A stretch of 10,774 nucleotides of DNA, from the NCBI GenBank assembly GCA_028819955.1, contig JAPPKP010000354.1:1-10774 (forward strand). Reading direction: 5' to 3'. The translations under genes were made by a program, and so were the position numbers. Below the pieces are notes generated by a model. It saw only the letters and a program-made list of their open reading frames with translations, was not told where the DNA came from and did no database searches. How positions within the stretch are numbered: position 1 is the first letter of the stretch; each line of letters opens with the position of its first letter. This stretch comes from Rhodospirillaceae bacterium (GTDB lineage Bacteria; Pseudomonadota; Alphaproteobacteria; UBA828). Of this stretch, positions 1 through 6,519 are shown in pieces.

Positions 1-703
1 CGTCGCGCGTGCGGTTGACGTGCTTGAGCAGCGCGGGCGTGGTCTCGGCGGTCTCGGGATGGATGGTGATGAACTTGCAGCGTGGGTCGCGCTCCACCAC
101 CATCAGCTCGACCTTGTCGCCCACCGTGACCCTGCGCCCCACCAGCTCGTGCTCGTAGAAGCCGCCCTGCTCCACCCAATCGACGTAGAAGTTGGCGCGG
201 AACTGGAGCTTGTGGACCTCGATGCCGGTCTCGTCCGCAAGCTGGCCCACGGTCTGGAGCGAGAAGAGCGTGACCGGACGGCAGTCCACGATGCTCCGCT
301 GGGTGAAGCGCAGCGAGAGTGCGCCCTTGGACCGGTCCTCGATCCCGTCGAGAAAGGCCGGGTCCTCGATATCCAGCACCGAGCCGTCGGGGCGCTCGAC
401 CTCGACGGCGAAGGCCGCGGCCTCCGGGAACGGCGCGTGGACGTTGGCGGGGTGGCCCATCGCCTCTTCCATGTTGTCGGGCTTGAGCGTGCCGTCACGC
501 TGCTTGAAGCGCGCCTGGTAGAGCACCAGGTCCTCCTGCTCGCGCGCCGTGTGCCAGGGAAACGACGCGGGCGCGGCGGTGGACGCGATCGCGTAGACCC
601 GATCCCCCATGAGGCCGGTGAAGGCCACGAAGATCTCGTCGACCTCCTCGCCCCGCATGCTCTTCACCGGGTACCGCCAGATGCTCTCCACCCTGCCCAA
701 CAT
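1..703 (-). CDS. MOSC-domain protein (C-terminus beyond left edge)
   Basis: This frame reads from an ATG at 703 down to the window edge without a stop, giving 234 residues of a protein whose C-terminus lies outside. The N-terminus (VESIWRYPVKSMRGEE, then GLMGDR near 30-34) is the usual start of the MOSC N-terminal beta-barrel domain. The MOSC core follows, with a CRPVTLF segment near 141-147, FRANFYVD near 168-175, and the signature DPRCKFITIHPETAE at 206-220. Cys209 there corresponds to the conserved cysteine that binds sulfur or molybdenum cofactor in YiiM/mARC-type proteins. MOSC proteins handle sulfurated molybdenum cofactor or reduce N-hydroxylated compounds; the substrate here cannot be read. 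A purine-rich stretch (AAGGACGGGG on the minus strand) precedes the ATG. The gene lies 102 bp downstream of the cytosine-deaminase-like gene in the same direction, so it may be read through or have its own promoter in the less GC-rich patch around 758-782. Family assignment is firm; exact role is open. Confidence 0.88.
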   Translation of the reverse strand, partial: MLGRVESIWRYPVKSMRGEEVDEIFVAFTGLMGDRVYAIASTAAPASFPWHTAREQEDLVLYQARFKQRDGTLKPDNMEEAMGHPANVHAPFPEAAAFAVEVERPDGSVLDIEDPAFLDGIEDRSKGALSLRFTQRSIVDCRPVTLFSLQTVGQLADETGIEVHKLQFRANFYVDWVEQGGFYEHELVGRRVTVGDKVELMVVERDPRCKFITIHPETAETTPALLKHVNRTRD

Positions 704-805
704 CGCCCCGTCCTTTCCCGTTCTCGTGCCCGCCGCCGACCGCCCCGGCGCCCCTGTGTACACCATTTATGGACGTTCTACCGGGATGAAGCGGGAGCTT
801 TCGGG

Positions 806-2119
806 CTAGCCGTTGCCGGAATCGGTTGGCTTGTAGGTCGGCGCCACGCTGTTCGGCCGCCCCGGCACGGAGAGCTCCGTCACGGTCGCCGGGGTGCGTG
901 CGACGACCTCGCCGCGGCGGATCACCGCGAGCCGCGTCGCCCGCAGGCGGATCGCCTCCAGCGGGTCCGCGGCCTGGAGCACGACCATGTCGGCATGGCA
1001 GCCGGGCTCCAGCCCGTAGCCCTCGAGATGCATCATCCTGGCCGGGCCCACGGTGATCGCGTCGAAGCAGGCCCGCACCTCGTCCTCCTTGAACATGGCC
1101 GCCACGTGCGAGCCCATGTGCGCGACCTCCAGCATGTCGGCGCTGCCATAGACGTACCAGGGGTCCATCATGCAATCCTGACCAAAGGCGATGGTGATGC
1201 CGGCCTCTCTCAGCTCCGGCACGCGCGTCATGCCGCGCCACTTGGGATAGCTGCCGTTGTTGTGTCCCCACGCCGCGATGTTGGTGAGGGGATTGGGGGT
1301 GACGCCGATCTCCGACTCGGCGATCAGCGGGATCAGCTTGCTGACGTAGTAGTTGTCCATGACGTGCATGGAGGTCAGGTGGGAGGCCGTCACCCGCCCT
1401 TGCAGGCCGAGGCGATGGGTTTCCCTGGCGAGGGTCTCGATGTGGCGCGACATCGGGTCGTCGGTCTCGTCGCAATGCATGTCGACCAGGAGCCCGCGCG
1501 CCGCCGCGATCTCCAGGAGCTCGGTCACCGACTCGGTGCCGTCTGCCATCGAGCGCTCGAAGTGCGGGATGCCGCCCACGACCTCGACACCCATGTCGAG
1601 CGCCCGTCGCAGATGATCCTGTGCGTTGGGGTAGCGGTAGTAGCCCATCTGGGGGAAGGCGATGAGCTGCAGGTCGATGTACGGCGCGACCCGGCGCTTG
1701 ACGTCGAGCAGCGCCTCGACGCCGGTCAACCTCTCGTCGCAGACGTCGACGTGGCTGCGAATCGCCTGGATCCCCTGGGCGATCGCCATGTCGCAATAGG
1801 TCATCGCACGGTCGGCAACCGCCTTCGGCGTTAGCTGGCGCTTCAGCTCATCCCACAGGTAAATGCCCTCGAACAGGAGGCCGGACTGGTCGGGGCGCGG
1901 CAAAGCGTCGGTGAGTGCGCGCGCCAGCGTCGCATCCATGTGGAAGTGAGCGTCGATGAAGGGCGGCGAGACCAGCCGGTCCGTGGCGTCGATTTCCTGC
2001 CCGGCCTCGGCCTTGAGCGCCGGCTCCACGGCGACGATGCGCCCGTCCTGCACGCCGATGTCCACGCCAACGCGTCCATCCGGCAGATTGGCACCGCGCA
2101 CGATCAGGTCCATCGCCAT
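806..2119 (-). CDS. Cytosine deaminase (CodA)-family metal-dependent amidohydrolase
   Basis: The 437-residue product aligns from memory along its whole length with E. coli cytosine deaminase, an amidohydrolase-superfamily TIM-barrel enzyme that deaminates cytosine or related ring amidines. Visible CodA-equivalent residues are His58 and His60 (DAHFHMD), Gln157 (AFPQ), His215 and Glu218 (HCDETDD), His247 (ASHLTSMH), Asp315 and Trp321 (FGQDCMMDPWY). The metal site and catalytic Glu are therefore intact. CodA Asp314, which shapes the substrate pocket, is Cys316 here, so cytosine may not be the natural substrate. AtzC-type, isoguanine, methylcytosine or other ring deaminases or hydrolases of this family are alternatives. 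The ATG at 2119 was chosen over an upstream ATG at 2206 because GGGAG lies 7 nt before it and the family N-terminus starts there; the longer form would run into the M81 gene. It lies 16 bp after the M81 gene, an obvious operon. Family is certain, substrate is not. Confidence 0.9.
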   Translation of the reverse strand: MAMDLIVRGANLPDGRVGVDIGVQDGRIVAVEPALKAEAGQEIDATDRLVSPPFIDAHFHMDATLARALTDALPRPDQSGLLFEGIYLWDELKRQLTPKAVADRAMTYCDMAIAQGIQAIRSHVDVCDERLTGVEALLDVKRRVAPYIDLQLIAFPQMGYYRYPNAQDHLRRALDMGVEVVGGIPHFERSMADGTESVTELLEIAAARGLLVDMHCDETDDPMSRHIETLARETHRLGLQGRVTASHLTSMHVMDNYYVSKLIPLIAESEIGVTPNPLTNIAAWGHNNGSYPKWRGMTRVPELREAGITIAFGQDCMMDPWYVYGSADMLEVAHMGSHVAAMFKEDEVRACFDAITVGPARMMHLEGYGLEPGCHADMVVLQAADPLEAIRLRATRLAVIRRGEVVARTPATVTELSVPGRPNSVAPTYKPTDSGNG

Positions 2120-2135
2120 GTCGTCTCTCCCGCTC

Positions 2136-3596
2136 TCACGCCGCCCACGGGTCTTCGACCCTGGGCCAATAGGGCTTCGCCAGCTTGGTGTAGGGGATCG
2201 CCGCAAAGTCGGGCGCGATGGCGCCGGGCGCCGCGACGTAGAGAATCTCCTTCGCGATGGGCGCGAAGCCCGCGTGAAAGTGCTGGGTGGACTTCACCAC
2301 CACGATCTTCTTGCCCGCCGCATCGAGCCCGACGGCGGCGAATGCGAGGGGATGGAAGACCTGCGTCCGCACCGTGTTGAGCACGAGGTCGAGGCCGCCG
2401 TCCGCGCGCACCCACACGGCGTCGCCCATCCTGTTGCGGACCCCGCCGAAGGTCTGCTCGGCGCCGGTGACGATGCGCTCGACCGTGACCGCGAGGTCCA
2501 CCGGATCGCCCGAATCCGGGCCGCACTTGCCGCCGATACGAAGCCGGAGCGAGGCCCCCTCCCCCGCCTCCATGCAGAAGCGCACTGCCACCGGGTCCCA
2601 GTAGAGGCCGCTCGCCGCATCGCCGATTCCGCGCGCAATCAGGCGCTCCAGGATGAAGGTGGAATCGCTCGGCGCGCCGCCGCCGGCATTGTCCGAGACG
2701 TCCGCCAGCACCACCGGCCCGCCGTCGACGGCCAAGGCCCGGTCGATGGCTTCGTCGATCCCGACGGCCGTTGGCCGCGTCTCCTCCCTCATCGCCCAGA
2801 GCCGGGCGCCGAGGTCGGCGGCCAGCGCCGCTGCCTTGTCGGCATCGCCATCGGCCACCACCAGGGTCTTGGCCCCCACCTCGGCCACATCGCCCCAGGG
2901 GAAGCCGTGGCCGAAGGAGACGGCGAGGATTCCATCGCTGCCCTCGCGTGCCTTCATGCCGGCGACGAAGCTCCGCATCGGCTCGTCCGTGGTGCGCCAC
3001 ATGCTGATCATGCGGCAGTTGTGCGCGGCCATCGCCGGCGCGGTGCGCCCCTGGGCCGCATCGTGGCAGAGCCGGAACAGGTCGCCCGCCCGCTCGCCGA
3101 TGTCGGTGTGGGGATACTCCTTGTAGGTGACGAGCGCCGTCGCCGCCTCCAGCATCAGCGGCGTGATGTGGCAGTGCAGGTCGAGCTCGCCGCCGATCAC
3201 CGCGTCGGAGCCGACGACCGCGCGCAGCCGGGCCAGCAGGTCGCCCTCGCAGTCGTCGTAACCCTCCGCCACCATGGCGCCGTGCATGTTGACCAGCACG
3301 AGGTCGAGCGGCAGCGCGGCCTCGGCCTGGGCGAGGATTCGATCGCGGTAGCCCTCGTAGACGCCGCGGATCGTCCGCCCCGCCGGCTGGGCGAAGGCGC
3401 AGAGTCCTTCGATAACCGTATGCCCTTCCGCCTCGGCGCGCTCGCGCCAGACGTGCAGCGGCTTGCTGAAGGGCGTGGGCGCGTGGCGGGTCGCATCGTC
3501 GTCGAAGAGCGTGGTCTCCCGATAGGTCTGCTCCCCCGTCGGCAGCGACGAGAAGGTGTTGGTCTCGGTCCCGAGACAGGCGATGAAGACCCGCAT
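2136..3596 (-). CDS. M81 family metallopeptidase (MlrC-like)
   Basis: This 486-residue protein belongs to the MlrC/M81 family (formerly DUF1485 plus the MlrC C-terminal domain). The founding member is the zinc peptidase that cleaves linearised microcystin, but most members have unknown substrates. The N-terminal domain starts MRVFIACLGTETNTFSS and contains LVNMHGAMVAEG near 101-112. The probable zinc site is Asp139-x-His141 in the DLHCH segment, with His163 in EYPHTD; the 22-residue spacing from His141 to His163 is typical of the family. The C-terminal domain is marked by DVSDNAGGGAPSDST, just after residue 300. The length is normal and nothing is broken. GAGG lies 6 nt upstream of the ATG. 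It is the first gene of a minus-strand operon with the CodA-like amidohydrolase, suggesting successive hydrolytic steps on an amide-bearing compound. The start region is divergent from the LLM oxidoreductase, so the two transcripts share control DNA. The annotation as a peptidase is by family; true substrate unknown. Confidence 0.9.
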   Translation of the reverse strand: MRVFIACLGTETNTFSSLPTGEQTYRETTLFDDDATRHAPTPFSKPLHVWRERAEAEGHTVIEGLCAFAQPAGRTIRGVYEGYRDRILAQAEAALPLDLVLVNMHGAMVAEGYDDCEGDLLARLRAVVGSDAVIGGELDLHCHITPLMLEAATALVTYKEYPHTDIGERAGDLFRLCHDAAQGRTAPAMAAHNCRMISMWRTTDEPMRSFVAGMKAREGSDGILAVSFGHGFPWGDVAEVGAKTLVVADGDADKAAALAADLGARLWAMREETRPTAVGIDEAIDRALAVDGGPVVLADVSDNAGGGAPSDSTFILERLIARGIGDAASGLYWDPVAVRFCMEAGEGASLRLRIGGKCGPDSGDPVDLAVTVERIVTGAEQTFGGVRNRMGDAVWVRADGGLDLVLNTVRTQVFHPLAFAAVGLDAAGKKIVVVKSTQHFHAGFAPIAKEILYVAAPGAIAPDFAAIPYTKLAKPYWPRVEDPWAA

Positions 3597-3750
3597 GAGC
3601 GCCCTCGTTCCTTATGCGTCAGGTCCGCGCGGATTCCCGATTCGCCCGGCTCTGCGAGGCTACCGTGCGCGCGACGGCGCTTCCAGGCAGGCTGCACGGT
3701 CGGCATAATCCCGCCGCGCCGGAAACCGGGCGAACGAAAGGGAAAGCGTC
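3597..3750. promoter_or_regulatory. Divergent intergenic region (M81 operon / LLM oxidoreductase)
   Basis: These 154 bp separate the divergent starts and must hold both promoters unless the genes are read from elsewhere. On the plus strand, CATAAT at 3704-3709 resembles a -10 box and would give a leader of roughly 35 nt, but the hexamer 17 bp upstream (TTCCAG) is a poor -35. AAAGGG at 3737-3742 is a ribosome binding site 8 nt before the LLM ATG. No convincing minus-strand promoter or operator repeat was found. No regulator gene is adjacent. Confidence 0.35.
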
Positions 3751-4782
3751 ATGGAAGTCGGGCTTTACGGAAACACCCACGGACAGTCCTACCGCGACGA
3801 CGTCAACATGTTCCTCCACCACACGCCGGCAGAGCAGATGGACCCGATTCGGGTGGCCCAGACCGCCGAGCGCGCGGGCATTCACTCGATCTGGTATCCC
3901 GATCATGTCTGCATGCCCTACGCTTCGGAGAGCTTCCACACTGCGAACAAGTCCGGCCAGCGCGCCTACCAGCGCCGCCACAATATGCTGGACGCCGCCG
4001 TCGTCATGGGCGCCGTCGCGGTGCAGACCACGACGCTGAAGCTCGCCACCAGCGTGCTCATCGCGCCCTATCGCCATCCCCTCTCGGACGCGCGCCAGTT
4101 CATGACGGTGGACCGGCTCTCGGGCGGCCGTCTCATGCTGGGCGTCGGGGTCGGCTGGATGGTCGAGGAGTTCGACGCGGTCGGCATCGACTACGAGGAG
4201 CGCAACCGGCGCACCGAGGAGTGCATCCAGATCTACAAGGCGTCCTGGACCGGCGACCTCGCCACCTTCGAGGGCAGCTACTACAGCTTCAAGGACGTCT
4301 CCCAGGACCCGAAGCCGGTGCAGCAAGACCCGCACCCGCCCATCGTCTTCGGCGGCAACACGATCAGGGGTGCCCGGCGTGCCGCACGCTTCTGCGACGG
4401 CCTCTATCCGCTCTTCCTCGACTCCCACGTCGAGGCCGGCCGTTACGCCAACCTCCAGGACGAGGTGCGCCGCGAGCTTGAGGCGCAAGGGAGGAGCCCG
4501 TCCGACTTCCTGATGCTCTGCGCCGCCACCGCGCGCATCACCGACGCCGGCCACCCCGCCGCGCAGGCCAGTCCCCGCCTCACCTGCACCGGCACGGCCG
4601 AGCAGATTCTCGAGGACCTCGCGGCGTTCGCCGACGCCGGCTTCTCGATGGCGGTCTGCATGCTGGACTGCCCCTCCGGCGCGCTCTCCGAGCAGCTCGA
4701 CCAGATCGAGCGCTTCGGCGCCGAGGTGATTCCCGAAGCCAAGAAGCTCAGGCCGGCCGGAGACTGGAAACCCGTCGAATGA
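3751..4782 (+). CDS. LLM-class (luciferase-like) flavin/F420-dependent oxidoreductase
   Basis: The 343-residue product is a bacterial-luciferase-fold TIM-barrel oxidoreductase of the type usually annotated as TIGR03619-like, F420-dependent LLM class. The N-terminus (MEVGLYGNTHGQSY) forms the first strand. RAGIHSIWYPDHV at 41-53 is the typical second-strand segment. The diagnostic block LSGGRLMLGVGVGWMVEEF at 123-141, followed by YEERNRRTEE, is the family signature. PPIVFGGNTIRGARRAARFCDG near 196-217 is the later barrel strand that helps hold the flavin phosphate. Such enzymes use F420 or FMN for hydride transfer or monooxygenation. The cofactor cannot be decided from sequence here, and no F420 biosynthesis gene is in the window. 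It stands alone on the plus strand, divergent from the M81/CodA-like operon and convergent with the GST pair. A role in the same catabolic path as the divergent operon is possible but inferred only from position. Confidence 0.88.
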   Translation: MEVGLYGNTHGQSYRDDVNMFLHHTPAEQMDPIRVAQTAERAGIHSIWYPDHVCMPYASESFHTANKSGQRAYQRRHNMLDAAVVMGAVAVQTTTLKLATSVLIAPYRHPLSDARQFMTVDRLSGGRLMLGVGVGWMVEEFDAVGIDYEERNRRTEECIQIYKASWTGDLATFEGSYYSFKDVSQDPKPVQQDPHPPIVFGGNTIRGARRAARFCDGLYPLFLDSHVEAGRYANLQDEVRRELEAQGRSPSDFLMLCAATARITDAGHPAAQASPRLTCTGTAEQILEDLAAFADAGFSMAVCMLDCPSGALSEQLDQIERFGAEVIPEAKKLRPAGDWKPVE

Positions 4783-4954
4783 CGAACAGTGCACCGGGCC
4801 GCGCAGCGGGCCGGAGCGCGCGACCGCGCGCCGCGCCGAAGGCGCGTAGCCAAGCGAGCGTCGCTCGGCTACGAGCGCGGAATCATGAATCGAGCGCCCG
4901 GCGCTTGAGGGAACTGATTAACTTGAGGGCCGGGGTGAGGAGGGGGGCGGCGGT
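4783..4954. other. Convergent intergenic region, no gene seen
   Basis: These 172 bp lie between the stops of the convergent LLM and GST genes. They hold two adjacent GC-rich hairpins (described separately at 4832-4872) and a short direct repeat CTTGAGGG at 4904-4911 and 4922-4929. No open frame here has a recognisable product. A bidirectional termination function is the simplest reading, although no T-tract follows the hairpins. Confidence 0.5.
4832..4872. repeat. Two adjacent hairpins between convergent genes
   Basis: The first hairpin pairs CGCGCC (4832-4837) with GGCGCG (4841-4846) around a GAA loop. The second pairs GTAGCCAAGCGA (4846-4857) with TCGCTCGGCTAC (4861-4872) around a GCG loop, with one A/C mismatch in 12 pairs. 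They share base 4846, so they abut or compete. Neither is followed by a run of T or preceded by a run of A. They may terminate or protect both convergent transcripts, or be a copy of a dispersed palindromic (REP-like) element. The pairing is directly visible; the function is inferred. Confidence 0.55.
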
Positions 4955-5677
4955 TCAGCCCGGCGCGGGTCGTGCCCGCTGGTTGTAAAGCAGCGCGCGG
5001 CGGCGCGCCTTCTCCTCGTCGGAGAGGGTATCGGGGTCTTCCGGCAGGTCCTCGCCCGCCGCCATGCCGCGCTTCACACCGTCACGCTCTGAAAGTGCTT
5101 CAAACCAACGCCTGAAGTATTTGAATTCGTTTATGTCTTGTCCTTGAGATTCCCAGTAGACGGCCCAGGGGTAGGAGATCATGTCGGCGATGGTGTAGTC
5201 GTCGCCCGCGAGATAGGGCCGGTCGTAGAGCCGGTTGTTCATGACGCCGTAGAGCCGGTTGACCTCGTTGCCGAAGCGGGTAATGGCGTAGGTCTGGTCG
5301 CCCTCGTCGTCCCCCAGCCGGCGAAAGTGGCCGAACTCGCCGAACTTCGGGCCCTGGTTCGCCATCTGCCACATGATCCACTGGTTGACCTCGTAGCGGC
5401 CGTGCAGGTCCTGCGGGTAGAAGCGCCCGGCCTTCTCGGCGATGTACATCATCATCGCGCCCGATTCGAAGACGCTCACCGGCGCGCCGCCGCCGGACGG
5501 GTCGTCGTCCACCAGGGCCGGCATGCGGTTGTTGGGGCTGATCCTGAGGAACGAGTCCTCGAACTGATCGCCCTTCCCGATGTGGCAGGGGACGAGGCGA
5601 TAGGGCATCCCGCATTCCTCCAGCAGGATGGTCACCTTCTTGCCGTTGGGCGTCGGCCAGTAGTGCAGGTCGATCAT
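4955..5677 (-). CDS. Glutathione S-transferase, YfcG-like (Nu class)
   Basis: The 240-residue product closely matches E. coli YfcG, a Nu-class GST with glutathione-dependent disulfide-bond reductase activity. The N-terminal thioredoxin-fold domain starts MIDLHYWPTPNGKKVTILLEE. Thr9 and Asn11 are at the same positions as the YfcG residues that take the place of the usual catalytic Tyr/Ser/Cys. SPNNRMPALVD carries the cis-Pro that binds glutathione, and FESGAMMMYIAEK carries the Glu-Ser pair for the gamma-glutamyl end. The helical C-terminal domain includes YLAGDDYTIADMISYPWA, the usual N-capping and hydrophobic-staple region. The charged tail after about residue 205 is somewhat longer than in YfcG. 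The ATG at 5677 has GGAGG and AAGGAG just upstream. It is 21 bp downstream of a second GST gene, in the same operon. Likely roles are thiol redox or detoxification in the cytoplasm. Confidence 0.9.
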   Translation of the reverse strand: MIDLHYWPTPNGKKVTILLEECGMPYRLVPCHIGKGDQFEDSFLRISPNNRMPALVDDDPSGGGAPVSVFESGAMMMYIAEKAGRFYPQDLHGRYEVNQWIMWQMANQGPKFGEFGHFRRLGDDEGDQTYAITRFGNEVNRLYGVMNNRLYDRPYLAGDDYTIADMISYPWAVYWESQGQDINEFKYFRRWFEALSERDGVKRGMAAGEDLPEDPDTLSDEEKARRRALLYNQRARPAPG

Positions 5678-5698
5678 GGCTCCTTCTTCCTCCCGGCG

Positions 5699-6286
5699 TC
5701 AGTCCGTGGGCTGCGTCGCGGCGACGCTCGGCCGGTTCTGGATGCCCTCGTACCACGCCTTGAGCGCGGGGCAGTCCGCCCGCCACGAATCGTCGTGGCG
5801 AAACTCCAGGTGGCCGAGACCGCAAATGATCGCGATATGATCGATGCGGAAGGGCGCGGCGGTGAGAACGTCGACCTCGCCGTCGAGCGCCCTGGCGATG
5901 CGCCGCACCCGCTTCTCGAAATGGGTCTTGAGGTTGACGCTCTGCTGGTCCGCCGGCTGGCGCTTCTGGAAGATCCACTGGACGCTCGTCTCCGTCAGCG
6001 CCGTGCCGAGGGTCAGGCGGCGCTGCCAGCCCCAGCGGTCCTCGTCCGGATAGAGCGTAGGCCCCGCGCCGATCTCGTCGAAATAGGCGCAGATCGCGTG
6101 GCTGTCGTAGAGCACGGTGCCGTCGTCCATCGCCAGCACCGGGATCAGCCTGGCCGGATTGAGCCGCTCCAGCTCCTCCGACTCGAAAGGGTTCACGTTC
6201 ACGATGTCGAGCGCGATGCCGTGCTCCTGTGCCACGATCGCCGCCTTGCGGCCGAACGGCGTGGCCGGGCTCGAATAGAGCTTCAT
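5699..6286 (-). CDS. Glutathione S-transferase family protein
   Basis: This 195-residue protein is a second GST, unlike its neighbour in sequence. It begins MKLYSSPATPFGRKAA, the S-P-x-T-P-F-x-R-K start seen in many uncharacterised proteobacterial GSTs. RLIPVL (46-51) carries the cis-Pro glutathione contact and LYDSHAICAYFDE (59-71) the Asp-Ser gamma-glutamyl contact. The C-terminal helical domain is normal in length; the tail reads ALKAWYEGIQNRPSV, the standard end of the family. The ATG at 6286 was chosen over one ten codons upstream at 6316 because GGAGG lies 7 nt before it and the extra residues fall outside the fold. It is the first gene of a two-gene minus-strand operon with the YfcG-like GST. 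The substrate cannot be inferred. Confidence 0.87.
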   Translation of the reverse strand: MKLYSSPATPFGRKAAIVAQEHGIALDIVNVNPFESEELERLNPARLIPVLAMDDGTVLYDSHAICAYFDEIGAGPTLYPDEDRWGWQRRLTLGTALTETSVQWIFQKRQPADQQSVNLKTHFEKRVRRIARALDGEVDVLTAAPFRIDHIAIICGLGHLEFRHDDSWRADCPALKAWYEGIQNRPSVAATQPTD

Positions 6287-6519
6287 GGTCGTCCTCCCTG
6301 CTGGCGCGCGCGTCATAGACCGCCGCCGGGCCGATGTACAGCACCGGCCACGGCCCCCGGAAATCGAGCGCGGGCGCGGGTTAGCGATTGCGAGCGCTGG
6401 TACCGACGCCTAAGGTATACACAGCGGCGGGCGTCGCCCGGAGCGGCGCGACGAACCGACCCCTGCGGCATGGGCCCGCGGGAGCGCAGCCGCGCATGCC
6501 AGAGGCGGAGGCTGAGACG
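6287..6519. other. Divergent intergenic region (GST operon / COG1228 amidohydrolase)
   Basis: These 233 bp separate the start of the GST operon from the start of the amidohydrolase. Apart from a candidate plus-strand promoter (listed separately) and the two ribosome binding sites at its ends, no gene was recognised. Open frames reading through it are continuations of the shadows around it. A short GGGC-GTC-GCCC palindrome lies just after the candidate promoter. Confidence 0.45.
6388..6416 (+). promoter_or_regulatory. Candidate sigma70-type promoter of the amidohydrolase
   Basis: TTGCGA at 6388-6393 (4 of 6 match to TTGACA) is followed after exactly 17 bp by TAAGGT at 6411-6416 (3 of 6 match to TATAAT), in the least GC-rich part of this divergent gap. 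Transcription would start near 6423 and leave a leader of about 95 nt. The spacing is good but both boxes are degenerate, so this is only a candidate. Confidence 0.3.

Noticed and set aside
20..1834. 604-codon open frame on the plus strand, antisense to the MOSC and CodA-like genes
   Set aside because: It has no recognisable domain, is rich in His/Arg/Asp of the antisense high-GC type, and covers two clear minus-strand genes.
2120..2206. N-terminal extension of the CodA-like protein from an ATG at 2206
   Set aside because: It would overlap the end of the M81 gene, and the ATG at 2119 has a well-placed GGGAG and the family N-terminus.
1956..4481. 841-codon open frame on the plus strand
   Set aside because: It is antisense to the M81 gene and then out of frame through the LLM gene, with no family motif; a GC-rich shadow.
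6415..6420. GTATAC palindrome as an operator
   Set aside because: Six bases are too short to support an operator, and no repeat of it was seen nearby.
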